Origin: Sphingomonas changbaiensis NBRC 104936
GTDB taxonomy: Bacteria > Pseudomonadota > Alphaproteobacteria > Sphingomonadales > Sphingomonadaceae
NCBI RefSeq assembly: GCF_000974765.1
Contig: NZ_BBWU01000019.1
Span: forward strand, 43,184 to 107,183
Length of the DNA stretch: 64,000 nt
Reading direction: 5' to 3'
A program made the translations under genes and the position numbers. Below are positions 19,352 to 27,559 of this stretch, piece by piece (the first letter of the stretch is position 1; every line of letters starts with the position of its first letter). The notes under the pieces are model-generated. The model saw only the letters and a list, made by a program, of their open reading frames with translations. It had not been told where the DNA came from and did no database searches.

Positions 19352-21090
19352 TGGCGACAATCGCTGACGACCTGAGGCCGCTCCATCATCCCAAGAGCTG
19401 GATCGGCAAATATGTCTGGAGCCAGGACCACAAGGTCATCGCGCTCCAATATGCCGGGACCGCGATCAGCGTCGGCATCATCGCGCTGGTGCTGTCGTTC
19501 ATGATGCGGCTGCAGCTGGGCTTTCCCGGCCGCTTTCACTTCATCCAGCCTGAGAACTACCTGCAGTTCGTCACGCTGCACGGCATGATCATGGTCGTGT
19601 ACCTGCTGACCGCCCTGCTGCTGGGCGGGTTCGGCAATTACCTGATCCCGCTGATGGTGGGCGCCAGGGACATGGTGTTCCCGTTCGTCAACATGCTCAG
19701 CTACTGGTTCTACCTGCTCTCAGTGATCGTGCTCTTGTCGAGCATCTTCGTGCCCGGCGGCCCGACCGGCGGCGGCTGGACGCTCTATCCGCCGCAGACG
19801 ATCACCGGCGGCACGCCTGGATCGAACTGGGGCATCATTCTGATGATGGTGTCGCTCGCGATTTTTATCGCAGCGTTCACGATGGGCGGCCTCAATTATG
19901 TGACGACGGTGCTGCAAGCGCGCACCAAGGGCATGACCTTGATGCGGATGCCCTGCTCCGTCTGGGGCATCTTCGTCGCCTCGATCATGGGCCTGCTCGC
20001 CTTTCCGGCGCTGTTCGTGGCGGCGGTGATGACGATCCTCGACGCGGTCGCCGGCACGAGCTTCTTCGTGCCGCAGATCGTCTCGATGGGAAAGCTGACG
20101 CAGCATGTCGGCGGATCGCCGATCCTGTACCAGCACCTGTTCTGGTTCTTCGGCCACCCGGAAGTGTACATCGTCGCGCTGCCGGCGTTCGGCATCGTCT
20201 CGGACCTGATCTCCGTCCACGCGCGCAAGAACATTTTTGGCTACCGGATGATGGTCTGGGCGATCATCATTATCGGCGCGCTGAGCTTCTTCGTCTGGGC
20301 GCACCACATGTACGTCTCGGGCATGAACCCCTATTTCGGGTTCTTCTTCGCGACATCGACGCTGATCATCGCGATCCCGACCGCGATCAAGGTCTACAAC
20401 TGGCTGCTGACGCTCTGGCGCGGCGACATCCATCTGCGCGTGCCGATGCTGTTCGCGATCGCCTTCCTGTTCACCTTCATCCATGGGGGGCTGTCCGGGC
20501 TGTTCCTCGGCAACGTCAGCGTCGACGTGCCGCTGTCCGACACGTTCTTTGTCGTCGGTCATTTCCACATGGTGATGGGTGTGTCGCCGATTCTCGTGAT
20601 CTTCGGTGCGATCTATCATTGGTATCCGAAGATCACGGGCAGGATGTGGAACGAGACGCTCGCCCGCGCGCATTTCTGGGTCACGTTCCTGGGCGCCTAC
20701 GCGATCTTCATGCCGATGCACTATATCGGCATTCTGGGCGTGCCGCGGCGCTATTATGCGCTGGGAGAGACGGCGTTCATCCCACCCTCCGTTCACTATG
20801 TGAATATGGGCATCACGATCGCGGCCGGCATCGTGTTCGCGGCGCAATTCCTGTTCTTCTATAATATGATCTGGAGCTATTTCCGCGGGCCCAAGGCCGA
20901 TCCCAACCCCTGGGGCGGGGCGAGCCTGGAATGGCAGACGCCCGATACGCCGCCGACGCACGGCAATTGGGGACCGCGGCTGCCGACCGTCTATCGCTGG
21001 GCCTATGACTACAGCGTTCCCGGCGCAGCACATGATTTCATCCCGCAAAACGAACCGCCGGGGGCCGCCGGCAGCCGGGCGCCCGCATGA
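19351..21090 (+). CDS. coxA: Cytochrome c oxidase subunit I
   Basis: 579 residues, 12 or more helices. Haem and copper ligands are visible: LHGMIMVVYLL (low-spin haem His), FGHPEVYIVALPAFG (CuB His with cross-linked Tyr, type A1 with the HPEVY Glu), WAHHMYVSGM (CuB His pair) and GHFHMVMG (high-spin and low-spin haem His). D-channel residues GGFGNYLIPLMVGARDMVFP are also present. This is the proton-pumping, O2-reducing core of an aa3-type oxidase. The start is fixed by the one-base overlap with coxB; a long open frame upstream is not part of the gene. Confidence 0.97.
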   Translation: MATIADDLRPLHHPKSWIGKYVWSQDHKVIALQYAGTAISVGIIALVLSFMMRLQLGFPGRFHFIQPENYLQFVTLHGMIMVVYLLTALLLGGFGNYLIPLMVGARDMVFPFVNMLSYWFYLLSVIVLLSSIFVPGGPTGGGWTLYPPQTITGGTPGSNWGIILMMVSLAIFIAAFTMGGLNYVTTVLQARTKGMTLMRMPCSVWGIFVASIMGLLAFPALFVAAVMTILDAVAGTSFFVPQIVSMGKLTQHVGGSPILYQHLFWFFGHPEVYIVALPAFGIVSDLISVHARKNIFGYRMMVWAIIIIGALSFFVWAHHMYVSGMNPYFGFFFATSTLIIAIPTAIKVYNWLLTLWRGDIHLRVPMLFAIAFLFTFIHGGLSGLFLGNVSVDVPLSDTFFVVGHFHMVMGVSPILVIFGAIYHWYPKITGRMWNETLARAHFWVTFLGAYAIFMPMHYIGILGVPRRYYALGETAFIPPSVHYVNMGITIAAGIVFAAQFLFFYNMIWSYFRGPKADPNPWGGASLEWQTPDTPPTHGNWGPRLPTVYRWAYDYSVPGAAHDFIPQNEPPGAAGSRAPA

Positions 21091-21797
21091 GCGTGTTCGA
21101 TACCCTGACCGAAAAGCCCTGGCTCACGCCCGGCGTTGCCGGTGCGGCCCGGATTCAGCGCGACCATGAGCAGGGACCCTGGGATCGGGGCATCGGCCTC
21201 GGGCTCTTCCTGGTCGTCGTTGGCATGATCTTCGCTCTCGCCACGATGGCCTATGTGATGCGCATGGGGCACGGCGTGCCGGCGGGATCGCAAGGCAATG
21301 ACTGGCGCTCGCTCCGCCTGCCCCCGCCGCTATGGGTCAACACCGCGATTCTGGTCGCCAGCAGCCTGGCTTTCCTGATCGCGGACCGAAGTGCCCGGCG
21401 CGGCGACGCCGCGACCATGCGCGCAGGCGTGATCGCGGGCGGGTTGCTCGGCGTCGCGTTTCTCGCCGGGCAAATCCTGCTTTGGCGCAAGCTCAGCGAC
21501 TGGGGCTATGTCCTGCTGTTCACCGCCGGGCTGTGCAAGGTCGGCGACCCGCTGTTCACCTTCCCCTTCCCGCAAACGATTCTCGGCAACCCCGCCCTGG
21601 CCTTCTTCTACCTGATTTCGGTGCTGCATGGGCTGCATATCGTCGGCGGGCTGGTCGCCTGGGCCTTGACCGCCCGTCATATTTTCGCCGGCTCGATATC
21701 GGCGCCGGTTGCCCGGTCCGTCCAGCTTTGCGCGCGCTACTGGCATTTCCTGCTGTTCGTCTGGACGGTGATGATGGGGCTGTTCGTGTCGACCTGA
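21087..21797 (+). CDS. Cytochrome c oxidase subunit III, first paralogue
   Basis: 236 residues overlapping the subunit I stop by four bases. About five to six hydrophobic helices are visible, with the subunit III signatures SVLHGLHIVGGLVAWA and CARYWHFLLFVWTVMMG. The N-terminal part is shorter and more diverged than usual, with only five or six helices. Subunit III surrounds and stabilises the catalytic core and protects it from turnover inactivation. A second subunit III gene follows 17 bases after the stop. Confidence 0.88.
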   Translation: MSVFDTLTEKPWLTPGVAGAARIQRDHEQGPWDRGIGLGLFLVVVGMIFALATMAYVMRMGHGVPAGSQGNDWRSLRLPPPLWVNTAILVASSLAFLIADRSARRGDAATMRAGVIAGGLLGVAFLAGQILLWRKLSDWGYVLLFTAGLCKVGDPLFTFPFPQTILGNPALAFFYLISVLHGLHIVGGLVAWALTARHIFAGSISAPVARSVQLCARYWHFLLFVWTVMMGLFVST

Positions 21798-21814
21798 AAC
21801 GTGAAGGAGCTGCG

Positions 21815-22513
21815 ATGGATCAGCGCACGACGATCGTGACAACGGAGCCCGGCGGGGTGCCGCAGGGCCTGCGCGATTTTGCCGGCGACTGGGCGGCGGA
21901 CCAGGAAGTGTTCCGCCGCGTCCATTGGGGAAAGGCCATGATGTGGATCTTCCTCCTCTCCGACACATTCATTTTCTCGAGCTTCCTCGTCTCCTACATG
22001 ACGATGCGGTCGTCGGTGACCGCGCCCTGGCCGAACACGGCCGAGGTGTTCGGGCTGAACGTGTTCGGCGTCTCCGTGCCGCTGCTGCTGATCGCGATCA
22101 TGACGTTCGTGCTGATCAGTTCGTCAGGCACGATGGCGATGGCAGTGAATTTCGGTTACCGCGGCAACCGCAAGGCCACGGCCCGGCTGATGGTCGCGAC
22201 GGCGCTGTTCGGCGCGACGTTCGTCAGCATGCAGGCATTCGAATGGTCGAAGCTGATCCTGACCGAAGGCGTGCGGCCCTGGTACAATCCGATGGGCGCG
22301 GCGCAGTTCGGCGCGTCCTTCTTCATGATCACCGGTTTCCACGGGCTGCACGTCTCGATCGGTGTGATCATGCTGCTGATCGTCGCCTCGAAAGTGTGGC
22401 GCGGCCATTACGACCGCAAGGGCGACTATAGCGCGGTCGAGATCGCCGGCCTGTACTGGCACTTCGTCGACCTGGTCTGGGTCTTCATCTTCGCATTCTT
22501 CTATCTGTGGTGA
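21815..22513 (+). CDS. Cytochrome c oxidase subunit III, second paralogue
   Basis: 232 residues; the ATG has a good Shine-Dalgarno (GAAGGAG, seven bases upstream), whereas the open frame further upstream overlaps the first paralogue. Helical signatures are WIFLLSDTFIFSSFLVSYMT, ATFVSMQAFEWSKL, GFHGLHVSIGVIMLL and GLYWHFVDLVWVFIFAFFYL, closer to canonical CoxC/CyoC than the preceding gene. The Glu in QAFEW is the lipid-proximal acidic residue of subunit III. Two adjacent subunit III genes suggest that each contributes to one complex or that two alternative complexes form. Confidence 0.93.
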   Translation: MDQRTTIVTTEPGGVPQGLRDFAGDWAADQEVFRRVHWGKAMMWIFLLSDTFIFSSFLVSYMTMRSSVTAPWPNTAEVFGLNVFGVSVPLLLIAIMTFVLISSSGTMAMAVNFGYRGNRKATARLMVATALFGATFVSMQAFEWSKLILTEGVRPWYNPMGAAQFGASFFMITGFHGLHVSIGVIMLLIVASKVWRGHYDRKGDYSAVEIAGLYWHFVDLVWVFIFAFFYLW

Positions 22514-22520
22514 GGCGGGC

Positions 22521-22889
22521 ATGAACCACGCGCCGATGCACATCGTCGAAGACAATCCGCCACCGGCCACGCACGCGCCAGGGCAGCAGCATCCGATCAA
22601 AGTCTATCTGCAGGTCTGGGGCTATTTGTTCGTGCTCAGCACGATGTCGTACCTGGTCGACTATTTTCACTTGCAGGGGGCGCTGCGCTGGACGCTGATC
22701 ATCACCTTCATGGTGCTGAAGGCCGGGCTGATCGTCTCGATCTTCATGCACATGGCCTGGGAGCGGCTGGCGCTCGTCTATGCGATCCTGGTGCCGCCGC
22801 TGGCGCTCGGCACGCTGATCCTGCTGATGTCGATCGAATCCGGCTACACTTTCTGGACGCGCGTCATCTTCCTGGGCGGAGGCGGCTGA
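22521..22889 (+). CDS. Cytochrome c oxidase subunit IV family protein
   Basis: 122 residues with a polar N-terminus and three helices (VWGYLFVLSTMSYLVDYF, WTLIITFMVLKAGLIVSIFM, LALVYAILVPPLALGTLILL). The block VLKAGLIVSIFMHM is diagnostic of the prokaryotic COX4/CyoD/CtaF family of small accessory subunits. It sits seven bases after the second subunit III gene and two bases before the cytochrome c gene, so it is certainly part of the oxidase operon. It probably assists assembly of CuB in subunit I. Confidence 0.9.
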   Translation: MNHAPMHIVEDNPPPATHAPGQQHPIKVYLQVWGYLFVLSTMSYLVDYFHLQGALRWTLIITFMVLKAGLIVSIFMHMAWERLALVYAILVPPLALGTLILLMSIESGYTFWTRVIFLGGGG

Positions 22890-22891
22890 CC

Positions 22892-23587
22892 ATGGACCGC
22901 TGGGAAAAGACCAAGATCGGCGCCGGTATCGGGCTCGCGTGCAGCGTGATGGCGGTCAGCATGTGGATCGGCAGCGTGCTGGTCTCGCCAACCTACCCGC
23001 AGCAGCGAAGCTATGCCCCGACCGGCGTGCCCCCGGTCGACCTCGCCGCCGTGCAGCGCGAATGGCCTGTGGTCGGGAGCAAGGAAGAACGTGAGCAGCT
23101 GAAGGGCTATATCGGCCATATCGAAAAGGCGTCGGTATTTGTTTCCGCCGATACGGGGATCGCGTCGGCCGAAGCGCCAACCGATCTGGGGACGTTGCTC
23201 GCCTCGGCCGATCCGGAAAAGGGGCGGCGGACGGCGCAAGTCTGCATGGCCTGTCATGACCTGAGCCAGAACGGCCCCAACCGGATCGGCCCCAATCTAT
23301 GGGGCGTGGTCGGTCGTCCGGTCGCGAGCCACGCGGGTTTCGCCTATTCGCCGGCGCTGAAGGCGGTTGGCGGGCAATGGACTTATCAGGAACTGGACCA
23401 TTTCCTGACGAGCCCAGGGCGCGCCGTGCCAGGTACGAAGATGACCTTCACGGGTCTCCGCAACCCGCGCGACCGGGCGCATGTGCTTGCCTATCTCGCG
23501 ACGATGAGCGCGAGCAAGCCGCCGTTTCCGGCGCCCGCAGCGGCCCCTCCCCCATCTCCGGCGAAGGTCACCAGCGTGACGCCCTGA
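22892..23587 (+). CDS. Membrane-anchored class I cytochrome c
   Basis: 231 residues. An uncleaved N-terminal helix (IGAGIGLACSVMAVSMWIGS) anchors the protein; a linker of about 75 residues precedes a cytochrome c domain with one haem site CMACH (Cys118, Cys121, His122), GPNLWGVVGRP and the Met ligand in GTKMTFTGL. The C-terminus is a Pro/Ala-rich tail. It resembles CycM-type cytochromes that shuttle electrons from the bc1 complex to an aa3 oxidase, which fits its place as last gene of the oxidase operon. The stop codon lies in a hairpin shared with the convergent neighbour. Confidence 0.92.
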   Translation: MDRWEKTKIGAGIGLACSVMAVSMWIGSVLVSPTYPQQRSYAPTGVPPVDLAAVQREWPVVGSKEEREQLKGYIGHIEKASVFVSADTGIASAEAPTDLGTLLASADPEKGRRTAQVCMACHDLSQNGPNRIGPNLWGVVGRPVASHAGFAYSPALKAVGGQWTYQELDHFLTSPGRAVPGTKMTFTGLRNPRDRAHVLAYLATMSASKPPFPAPAAAPPPSPAKVTSVTP

Positions 23588-23601
23588 GCCGGGCGGCTCA
23601 G
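23584..23601. terminator. Hairpin spanning two convergent stop codons
   Basis: CTGAGCC-GGGC-GGCTCAG is a perfect 7-bp inverted repeat with a 4-base loop. One arm contains the TGA of the cytochrome c gene, the other the TGA (read as TCA) of the DUF2189 gene. Such placement suggests a bidirectional terminator, but there is no T-run on either side, so intrinsic termination is uncertain. Confidence 0.4.
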
Positions 23602-24383
23602 CGCGCGACCAGGTGCGTGTAGAGGTGCCAGGTCGCGTAACCGAGAACCGGCAGCACCACCGCCAGGCCGATAAAGGCCGGGATCGAGCCGATGACCAGC
23701 AGAGCGGCCACGATCAGGCCCCACCCGATCATCGTGCCCTTGTTGGCCATGACCGCGTTCACCGACGTGCCGATCGCCGTCCGTGCGTCCACGTCCTTGT
23801 CGACCAGCATCGGCATGGAAACCACGCTGATCGTCAGCACGAGCGCTGCGAAGCACAGGCCGACCAGATTGCCGATCACGATCAACGCCCAGCCCTCCCG
23901 CGTCGTGAACACGGTCCCGAGAAAGCCGCTCACGGATTCCGGAGCCGGGCCGATCAGCGCGGTGTAGATCGCACCGGCGGCTGCGACCCAAAGCGCAAAG
24001 ATGATGACGAGCAGGGCCGCGACGCCCAGGATCGAATCCCAGGCGGGGCGTTTGCGCACATCGAAGAAATGCGACCAGTCGGATTCCAACCCCGCCTCCC
24101 GGCGGCGGGCGAGCTCATAGAAACCGATCGCCGCGACCGGGCCCAGTAGGCTGACGCCGGCCGCGACCGGCACGAACAGCGGCAGCCATGGTCCCTGGAA
24201 AGCCACCACGGCCGCAAAAAGGCCGATCAGCGGATAGAGAATGCCGACGAAAATCAGGTCGCCGCGCTTGCTGAGAAAGTCGTCCCATCCCTGAGCGAGG
24301 GACTCGCGAATGTCAGCGCTGGTGATCTTGCGAACGTCATAGACAGGCGCGGCGACTTGGCCGGCAGGTTGAGCGATGGCCAT
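23598..24383 (-). CDS. DUF2189 family membrane protein
   Basis: 261 residues; the ATG at 24383 has GAGGAG seven bases upstream, favouring it over the ATG 15 bases earlier. Six hydrophobic helices are visible with the family blocks GDLIFVGILYPLIGLFAA, SLLGPVAAIGFYELARRRE and WSHFFDVRKRPAWDSILG. DUF2189 proteins are widespread alphaproteobacterial inner-membrane proteins of unknown function, often near respiratory oxidase genes, as here, where it converges on the cytochrome oxidase operon. Confidence 0.85.
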   Translation of the reverse strand: MAIAQPAGQVAAPVYDVRKITSADIRESLAQGWDDFLSKRGDLIFVGILYPLIGLFAAVVAFQGPWLPLFVPVAAGVSLLGPVAAIGFYELARRREAGLESDWSHFFDVRKRPAWDSILGVAALLVIIFALWVAAAGAIYTALIGPAPESVSGFLGTVFTTREGWALIVIGNLVGLCFAALVLTISVVSMPMLVDKDVDARTAIGTSVNAVMANKGTMIGWGLIVAALLVIGSIPAFIGLAVVLPVLGYATWHLYTHLVAR

Positions 24384-24477
24384 CGTTGCTCTCCTCATCC
24401 CCAGGATCAGGTACGCAATTTATACTCCTTGAAACCGCAACCAGCAATGTCGGCACGCCGGCGCCTTACAATACATG

Positions 24478-24807
24478 TCAACTTCGGATGGTCAGCGCCA
24501 TCCAGATCCAACCAGCGATCATCAGCGCGCCGCCGATCGGCGTGACCGCTCCCAGCCAGCGCGGCGCGCCGAACGCCATCGCGTATAAAGTTGCCGCGAA
24601 CAGAGCTGCGCCGCCGAGCAAGGTCCAGAGCGGGCCCGCCGCCGCCGCGCGGGCAAGCGCCAGCACCGCGACGGCATGGATCAGTTGGTAAAGGCCGCCG
24701 GTCCGCAGCCACTCAGCTTCCTTGCCGGAGAAACGGTGCGCGCCGAACGCACCTGCACCGATCGCTATCGCCGCGGACAAGGCCGCCAATCGCATCAGCC
24801 ACAACAT
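24478..24807 (-). CDS. DUF423 family membrane protein
   Basis: 109 residues with four hydrophobic helices. The DUF423 hallmarks are GAGAFGAHRF near the N-terminus, YQLIHAVAVLALA and TPIGGALMIAGWIWMAL at the end. Homologues such as YgdD are small inner-membrane proteins without an established role. The ATG overlaps the antiporter stop (TGATG), so it is the last gene of the radA-cvpA-scaffold-kefB operon. A TTG one codon upstream is a possible alternative start. Confidence 0.9.
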   Translation of the reverse strand: MLWLMRLAALSAAIAIGAGAFGAHRFSGKEAEWLRTGGLYQLIHAVAVLALARAAAAGPLWTLLGGAALFAATLYAMAFGAPRWLGAVTPIGGALMIAGWIWMALTIRS

Positions 24808-26597
24808 CAACCGCTCTCCGCCGGAATGGGAATGGCATCTCCAGGCGGCGCCGGCTCCGCGGGGCGGATCATCAGCTCGTCGCCCGCATGCAGGTCGCCG
24901 GCCTTCGACTGGGCCGCGAGGCGCTTGGTGTCGATTTCGCGGTAACGCTCCGCCGTGCGGTCGATCTCGTCCTCGTCCACCTCGACCGCGGCCAAAGCCA
25001 TCCGCCCCATGCAGATCGCCGATTCATAGACTTCGCGCACCGTGCCGGCGATCGGCGCACCGTCGAGCTTCATCAGCTGCCGCCGGTCATAGGCCCTGAC
25101 GAAGATCTGGGCGTTCGGGAACGACTGGACGATCGCCTCCATCGCTTCCCGATCGAGCGCGCCGCCGTCGATGCAGAACAAAAGCAGCTGCGCCTGCTCG
25201 GCCCCGGCCTGGCGCAGCAGGTCGGTCCGCGTGCCGTCACCGAAATAGACTTTGACGCCGAACTCCGTACCGACATCGACCTGGGTCGCCTTGCGGTCGA
25301 TAATCGTCACCGAAATGCCCTGCAGCGCCAGCATGAAGCCGACCGTCTGGCCGAACCGGCCCCAGCCGACGACGATCGCGTTGGCGCAGTCGTTCCGGGG
25401 GCCTTCGAGATCGGCGCGCTGCTTGGGCGGCGGCTCGCGAAAACGGCGGCTGAGCATCATCAGGAACGGCGTCGTCGCCATCGATAGCGTCACCACCGCG
25501 CCGAACAGGCTTGCCGCTTCGGGCGCGATCAGCAGCGCCCGCTGCGCCTGCGCGAACAGCACGAACCCGAACTCGCCGCCCTGGCTCAGCAGCAGCCCGG
25601 TCGCGAGCGCAGTGCGCCAATCCTGCCCGAACAGCCGCGCCAGCCCTAGGATGATCGCGGTCTTGATCACGACCAGCCCGGCAGCGATCGCGATCACGAA
25701 CAGCGGCCGCTCGGCGATCGCGTGGAGGTCAAGCAGCATGCCGACCGCGATGAAGAACAGGCCGAGCAGGATCGACCGGAACGGATCGACGTCGGCCTCG
25801 AGCTCGTGCCGATAGGGCGAATCGGCCAGCATCACGCCGGCCACGAAAGCGCCCAGCGCTGTCGACAGGCCCAGCGACTGCATCGCCGCCGCGCTGGCCA
25901 GAACCGCGAACAGTCCCGCGGCGACGAATAATTCGCGCTCGCCCAAGCCTCCGATCAGCCGGAACAGCGGATTGAGGATGTATCGGCCGGCCAGCACCAG
26001 GCCGATCACCGCGCCCACCGTGTAAAGCGCGAGCAGCCAGCCCGGCGGCGCATTCGCTGCGTCGGGTGCGCGCGACATCGCGGCGACGATCGTGATCAGC
26101 GGCACGATCGACAGGTCCTGGAACAACAGCACCGAAAAGGCGCGCTGCCCGAACGGCGTCCGCAGTCTCCCCGCCGATTCGAGCATCGGCAGCACCTGCG
26201 CGGTCGAGGACAAAGCGAGCGGCAACCCGATCGCAAGTGCCGCCGCGGGCGTGAGCGGCGTCACTGCATAAACGAACGCCGAAAGCGCCAGGCCGCAGAG
26301 CACGACCTGCATCAGGCCGAAGCCGAAAATGTCGCGCTTCAACCGCCACAGCCGCGCGGGCGACAGCTCGAGCCCGACCAGGAACAGCAGCAGCGCGATG
26401 CCGATCTCGGCAATGCCGAGCTTGCCCTGCGCATCGCCGACGAGGCCGAGCACCTGCGGGCCGATAATAACCCCGCTGATCAGATAGCCGAGCGTCGCGC
26501 CCAGTCCCAACCGGCGGAAGATGAGCACCAGCACCAGCGCGGCGCCCAGCATGACGAACCCGTCGCGCAGCAGCGATCCGGGCCCGTGCGCCTCCAT
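24807..26597 (-). CDS. CPA2-family cation:H+ antiporter with RCK/TrkA-N domain (KefB/KefC-like)
   Basis: 596 residues. The first 380 form about 12 helices with GLELSPARLWRLKRDIFG and LALSSTAQVLPML (the CPA2 helix 5 region), and FQDLSIVPL. The cytosolic part carries a Rossmann RCK domain: IVVGWGRFGQTVGFMLA, then IDRKATQVD and FGDGTRTDLLRQAGAEQAQL. KefB/C antiporters expel K+ in exchange for H+ when electrophiles deplete glutathione; the glutathione response is not provable here. Both ends overlap neighbours by one base (TGATG). Confidence 0.9.
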   Translation of the reverse strand: MEAHGPGSLLRDGFVMLGAALVLVLIFRRLGLGATLGYLISGVIIGPQVLGLVGDAQGKLGIAEIGIALLLFLVGLELSPARLWRLKRDIFGFGLMQVVLCGLALSAFVYAVTPLTPAAALAIGLPLALSSTAQVLPMLESAGRLRTPFGQRAFSVLLFQDLSIVPLITIVAAMSRAPDAANAPPGWLLALYTVGAVIGLVLAGRYILNPLFRLIGGLGERELFVAAGLFAVLASAAAMQSLGLSTALGAFVAGVMLADSPYRHELEADVDPFRSILLGLFFIAVGMLLDLHAIAERPLFVIAIAAGLVVIKTAIILGLARLFGQDWRTALATGLLLSQGGEFGFVLFAQAQRALLIAPEAASLFGAVVTLSMATTPFLMMLSRRFREPPPKQRADLEGPRNDCANAIVVGWGRFGQTVGFMLALQGISVTIIDRKATQVDVGTEFGVKVYFGDGTRTDLLRQAGAEQAQLLLFCIDGGALDREAMEAIVQSFPNAQIFVRAYDRRQLMKLDGAPIAGTVREVYESAICMGRMALAAVEVDEDEIDRTAERYREIDTKRLAAQSKAGDLHAGDELMIRPAEPAPPGDAIPIPAESG

Positions 26598-27022
26598 CAG
26601 CCCCGCGCGCGCTCTGCCGCCTCGGCGACCGCTTCGAACGGCAGCCGGATCGCGGCGTGCCGTCCGGTGTGCGGCAGCGCGCGTGCGAGCTGGTCGAGAT
26701 CGGGCCAGCTGCCTGGCGTCTCCCGCTCACCGGCGAGCCAGGCGGCGAGAGCGTCGCGGGCGTCAGCGAGCTCCTCGGGCGACCGGCCGATCGCGTGCGA
26801 CGCCATCAGATTGGCCGAAGCCTGCCCGAGCGCACAGGCGGAGACGTCCAGGCCAAGCGCGGCGATGCGTCCATCGCGGTCCAGCACCACGTCCGCAGCG
26901 ACGCGGCTGCCGCAAACGGCTGAGCGCTTCTCGGCCGAGCCTTGCGGCTCAGGCAGCCGCCCGAGATGCGGGATCGTCGTCGCCAGCCGCAGCAACGCGG
27001 CATCGTAGAGCGGCGCATTCAT
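26597..27022 (-). CDS. Fe-S cluster assembly scaffold-like protein (NifU/IscU N-terminal fold)
   Basis: 141 residues. Two of the conserved IscU-fold cysteines are visible, in CGSRVAADV (around residue 37) and SACALGQASANLMA (around residue 63), with the region after residue 100 (LPHTGRHAAIRLPFEAV) where the third IscU Cys would be carrying none. The overall spacing matches short sphingomonad NifU-like scaffold proteins. It is tightly coupled to cvpA and the KefB-like antiporter by start/stop overlaps. Because only two cysteines remain, cluster scaffolding itself is not certain; a sulphur-acceptor or degenerate role is possible. Confidence 0.75.
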   Translation of the reverse strand: MNAPLYDAALLRLATTIPHLGRLPEPQGSAEKRSAVCGSRVAADVVLDRDGRIAALGLDVSACALGQASANLMASHAIGRSPEELADARDALAAWLAGERETPGSWPDLDQLARALPHTGRHAAIRLPFEAVAEAAERARG

Positions 27023-27549
27023 CGGGCCGCCGCGCTGTTGTCGGAGGCTCGAAGCGCGCCGCGCCGCTGGTTCATATAGTCGACCATCGCCCGGCTGGTC
27101 GCGCTCATCAGCGAATAGGTCCGCGCTTTGCGCATCCAGTCCGGCCGGTGGGCGGGACCGCCACGCACCGTGTCGATCACCAGCGTCGCCAGCAGGAACA
27201 GCAGCGCGGCCAGAATCAGTCCCTTCACAAAGCCGAAGCCAAAGCCGAGCACGCGGTCGACCGGCCCCAGTACCGATTGCCGCGTCCGTTTCCCAAGCGC
27301 GCTCGCAAGCAGTCGCCCGACAACGAAGGTGCCGCCGAACAGCAGCACGACGGCCGCGACTGCGGCGCCGGACACCGATCCGATCGGCGCGGCCAAGGCG
27401 TTCATCACCGGCGTGTGGAAGAAGGTCACCGCCATCACCGCCAGCACCCAGGCGATCAGCGACAGCGCCTCGTGCACGAACCCGCGCATCGCGCCGAACA
27501 CGGCGCCTCCGCCCAGCAACACCAACGCGACGATATCCAGAGCGGTCAT
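27019..27549 (-). CDS. cvpA: CvpA family inner-membrane protein
   Basis: 176 residues from the ATG giving MTALDIVALVLLGGGAVFGA; an upstream in-frame start would overlap radA. Four helices are visible, with the CvpA signatures GAMRGFVHEALSLIAWVLA and GPVDRVLGFGFGFVKGLIL. CvpA homologues are needed for colicin V production in E. coli and for envelope integrity elsewhere. It lies 10 bases downstream of radA and overlaps the Fe-S scaffold-like gene by four bases. Confidence 0.9.
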   Translation of the reverse strand: MTALDIVALVLLGGGAVFGAMRGFVHEALSLIAWVLAVMAVTFFHTPVMNALAAPIGSVSGAAVAAVVLLFGGTFVVGRLLASALGKRTRQSVLGPVDRVLGFGFGFVKGLILAALLFLLATLVIDTVRGGPAHRPDWMRKARTYSLMSATSRAMVDYMNQRRGALRASDNSAAAR

Positions 27550-27559
27550 GGCGGGCTGG

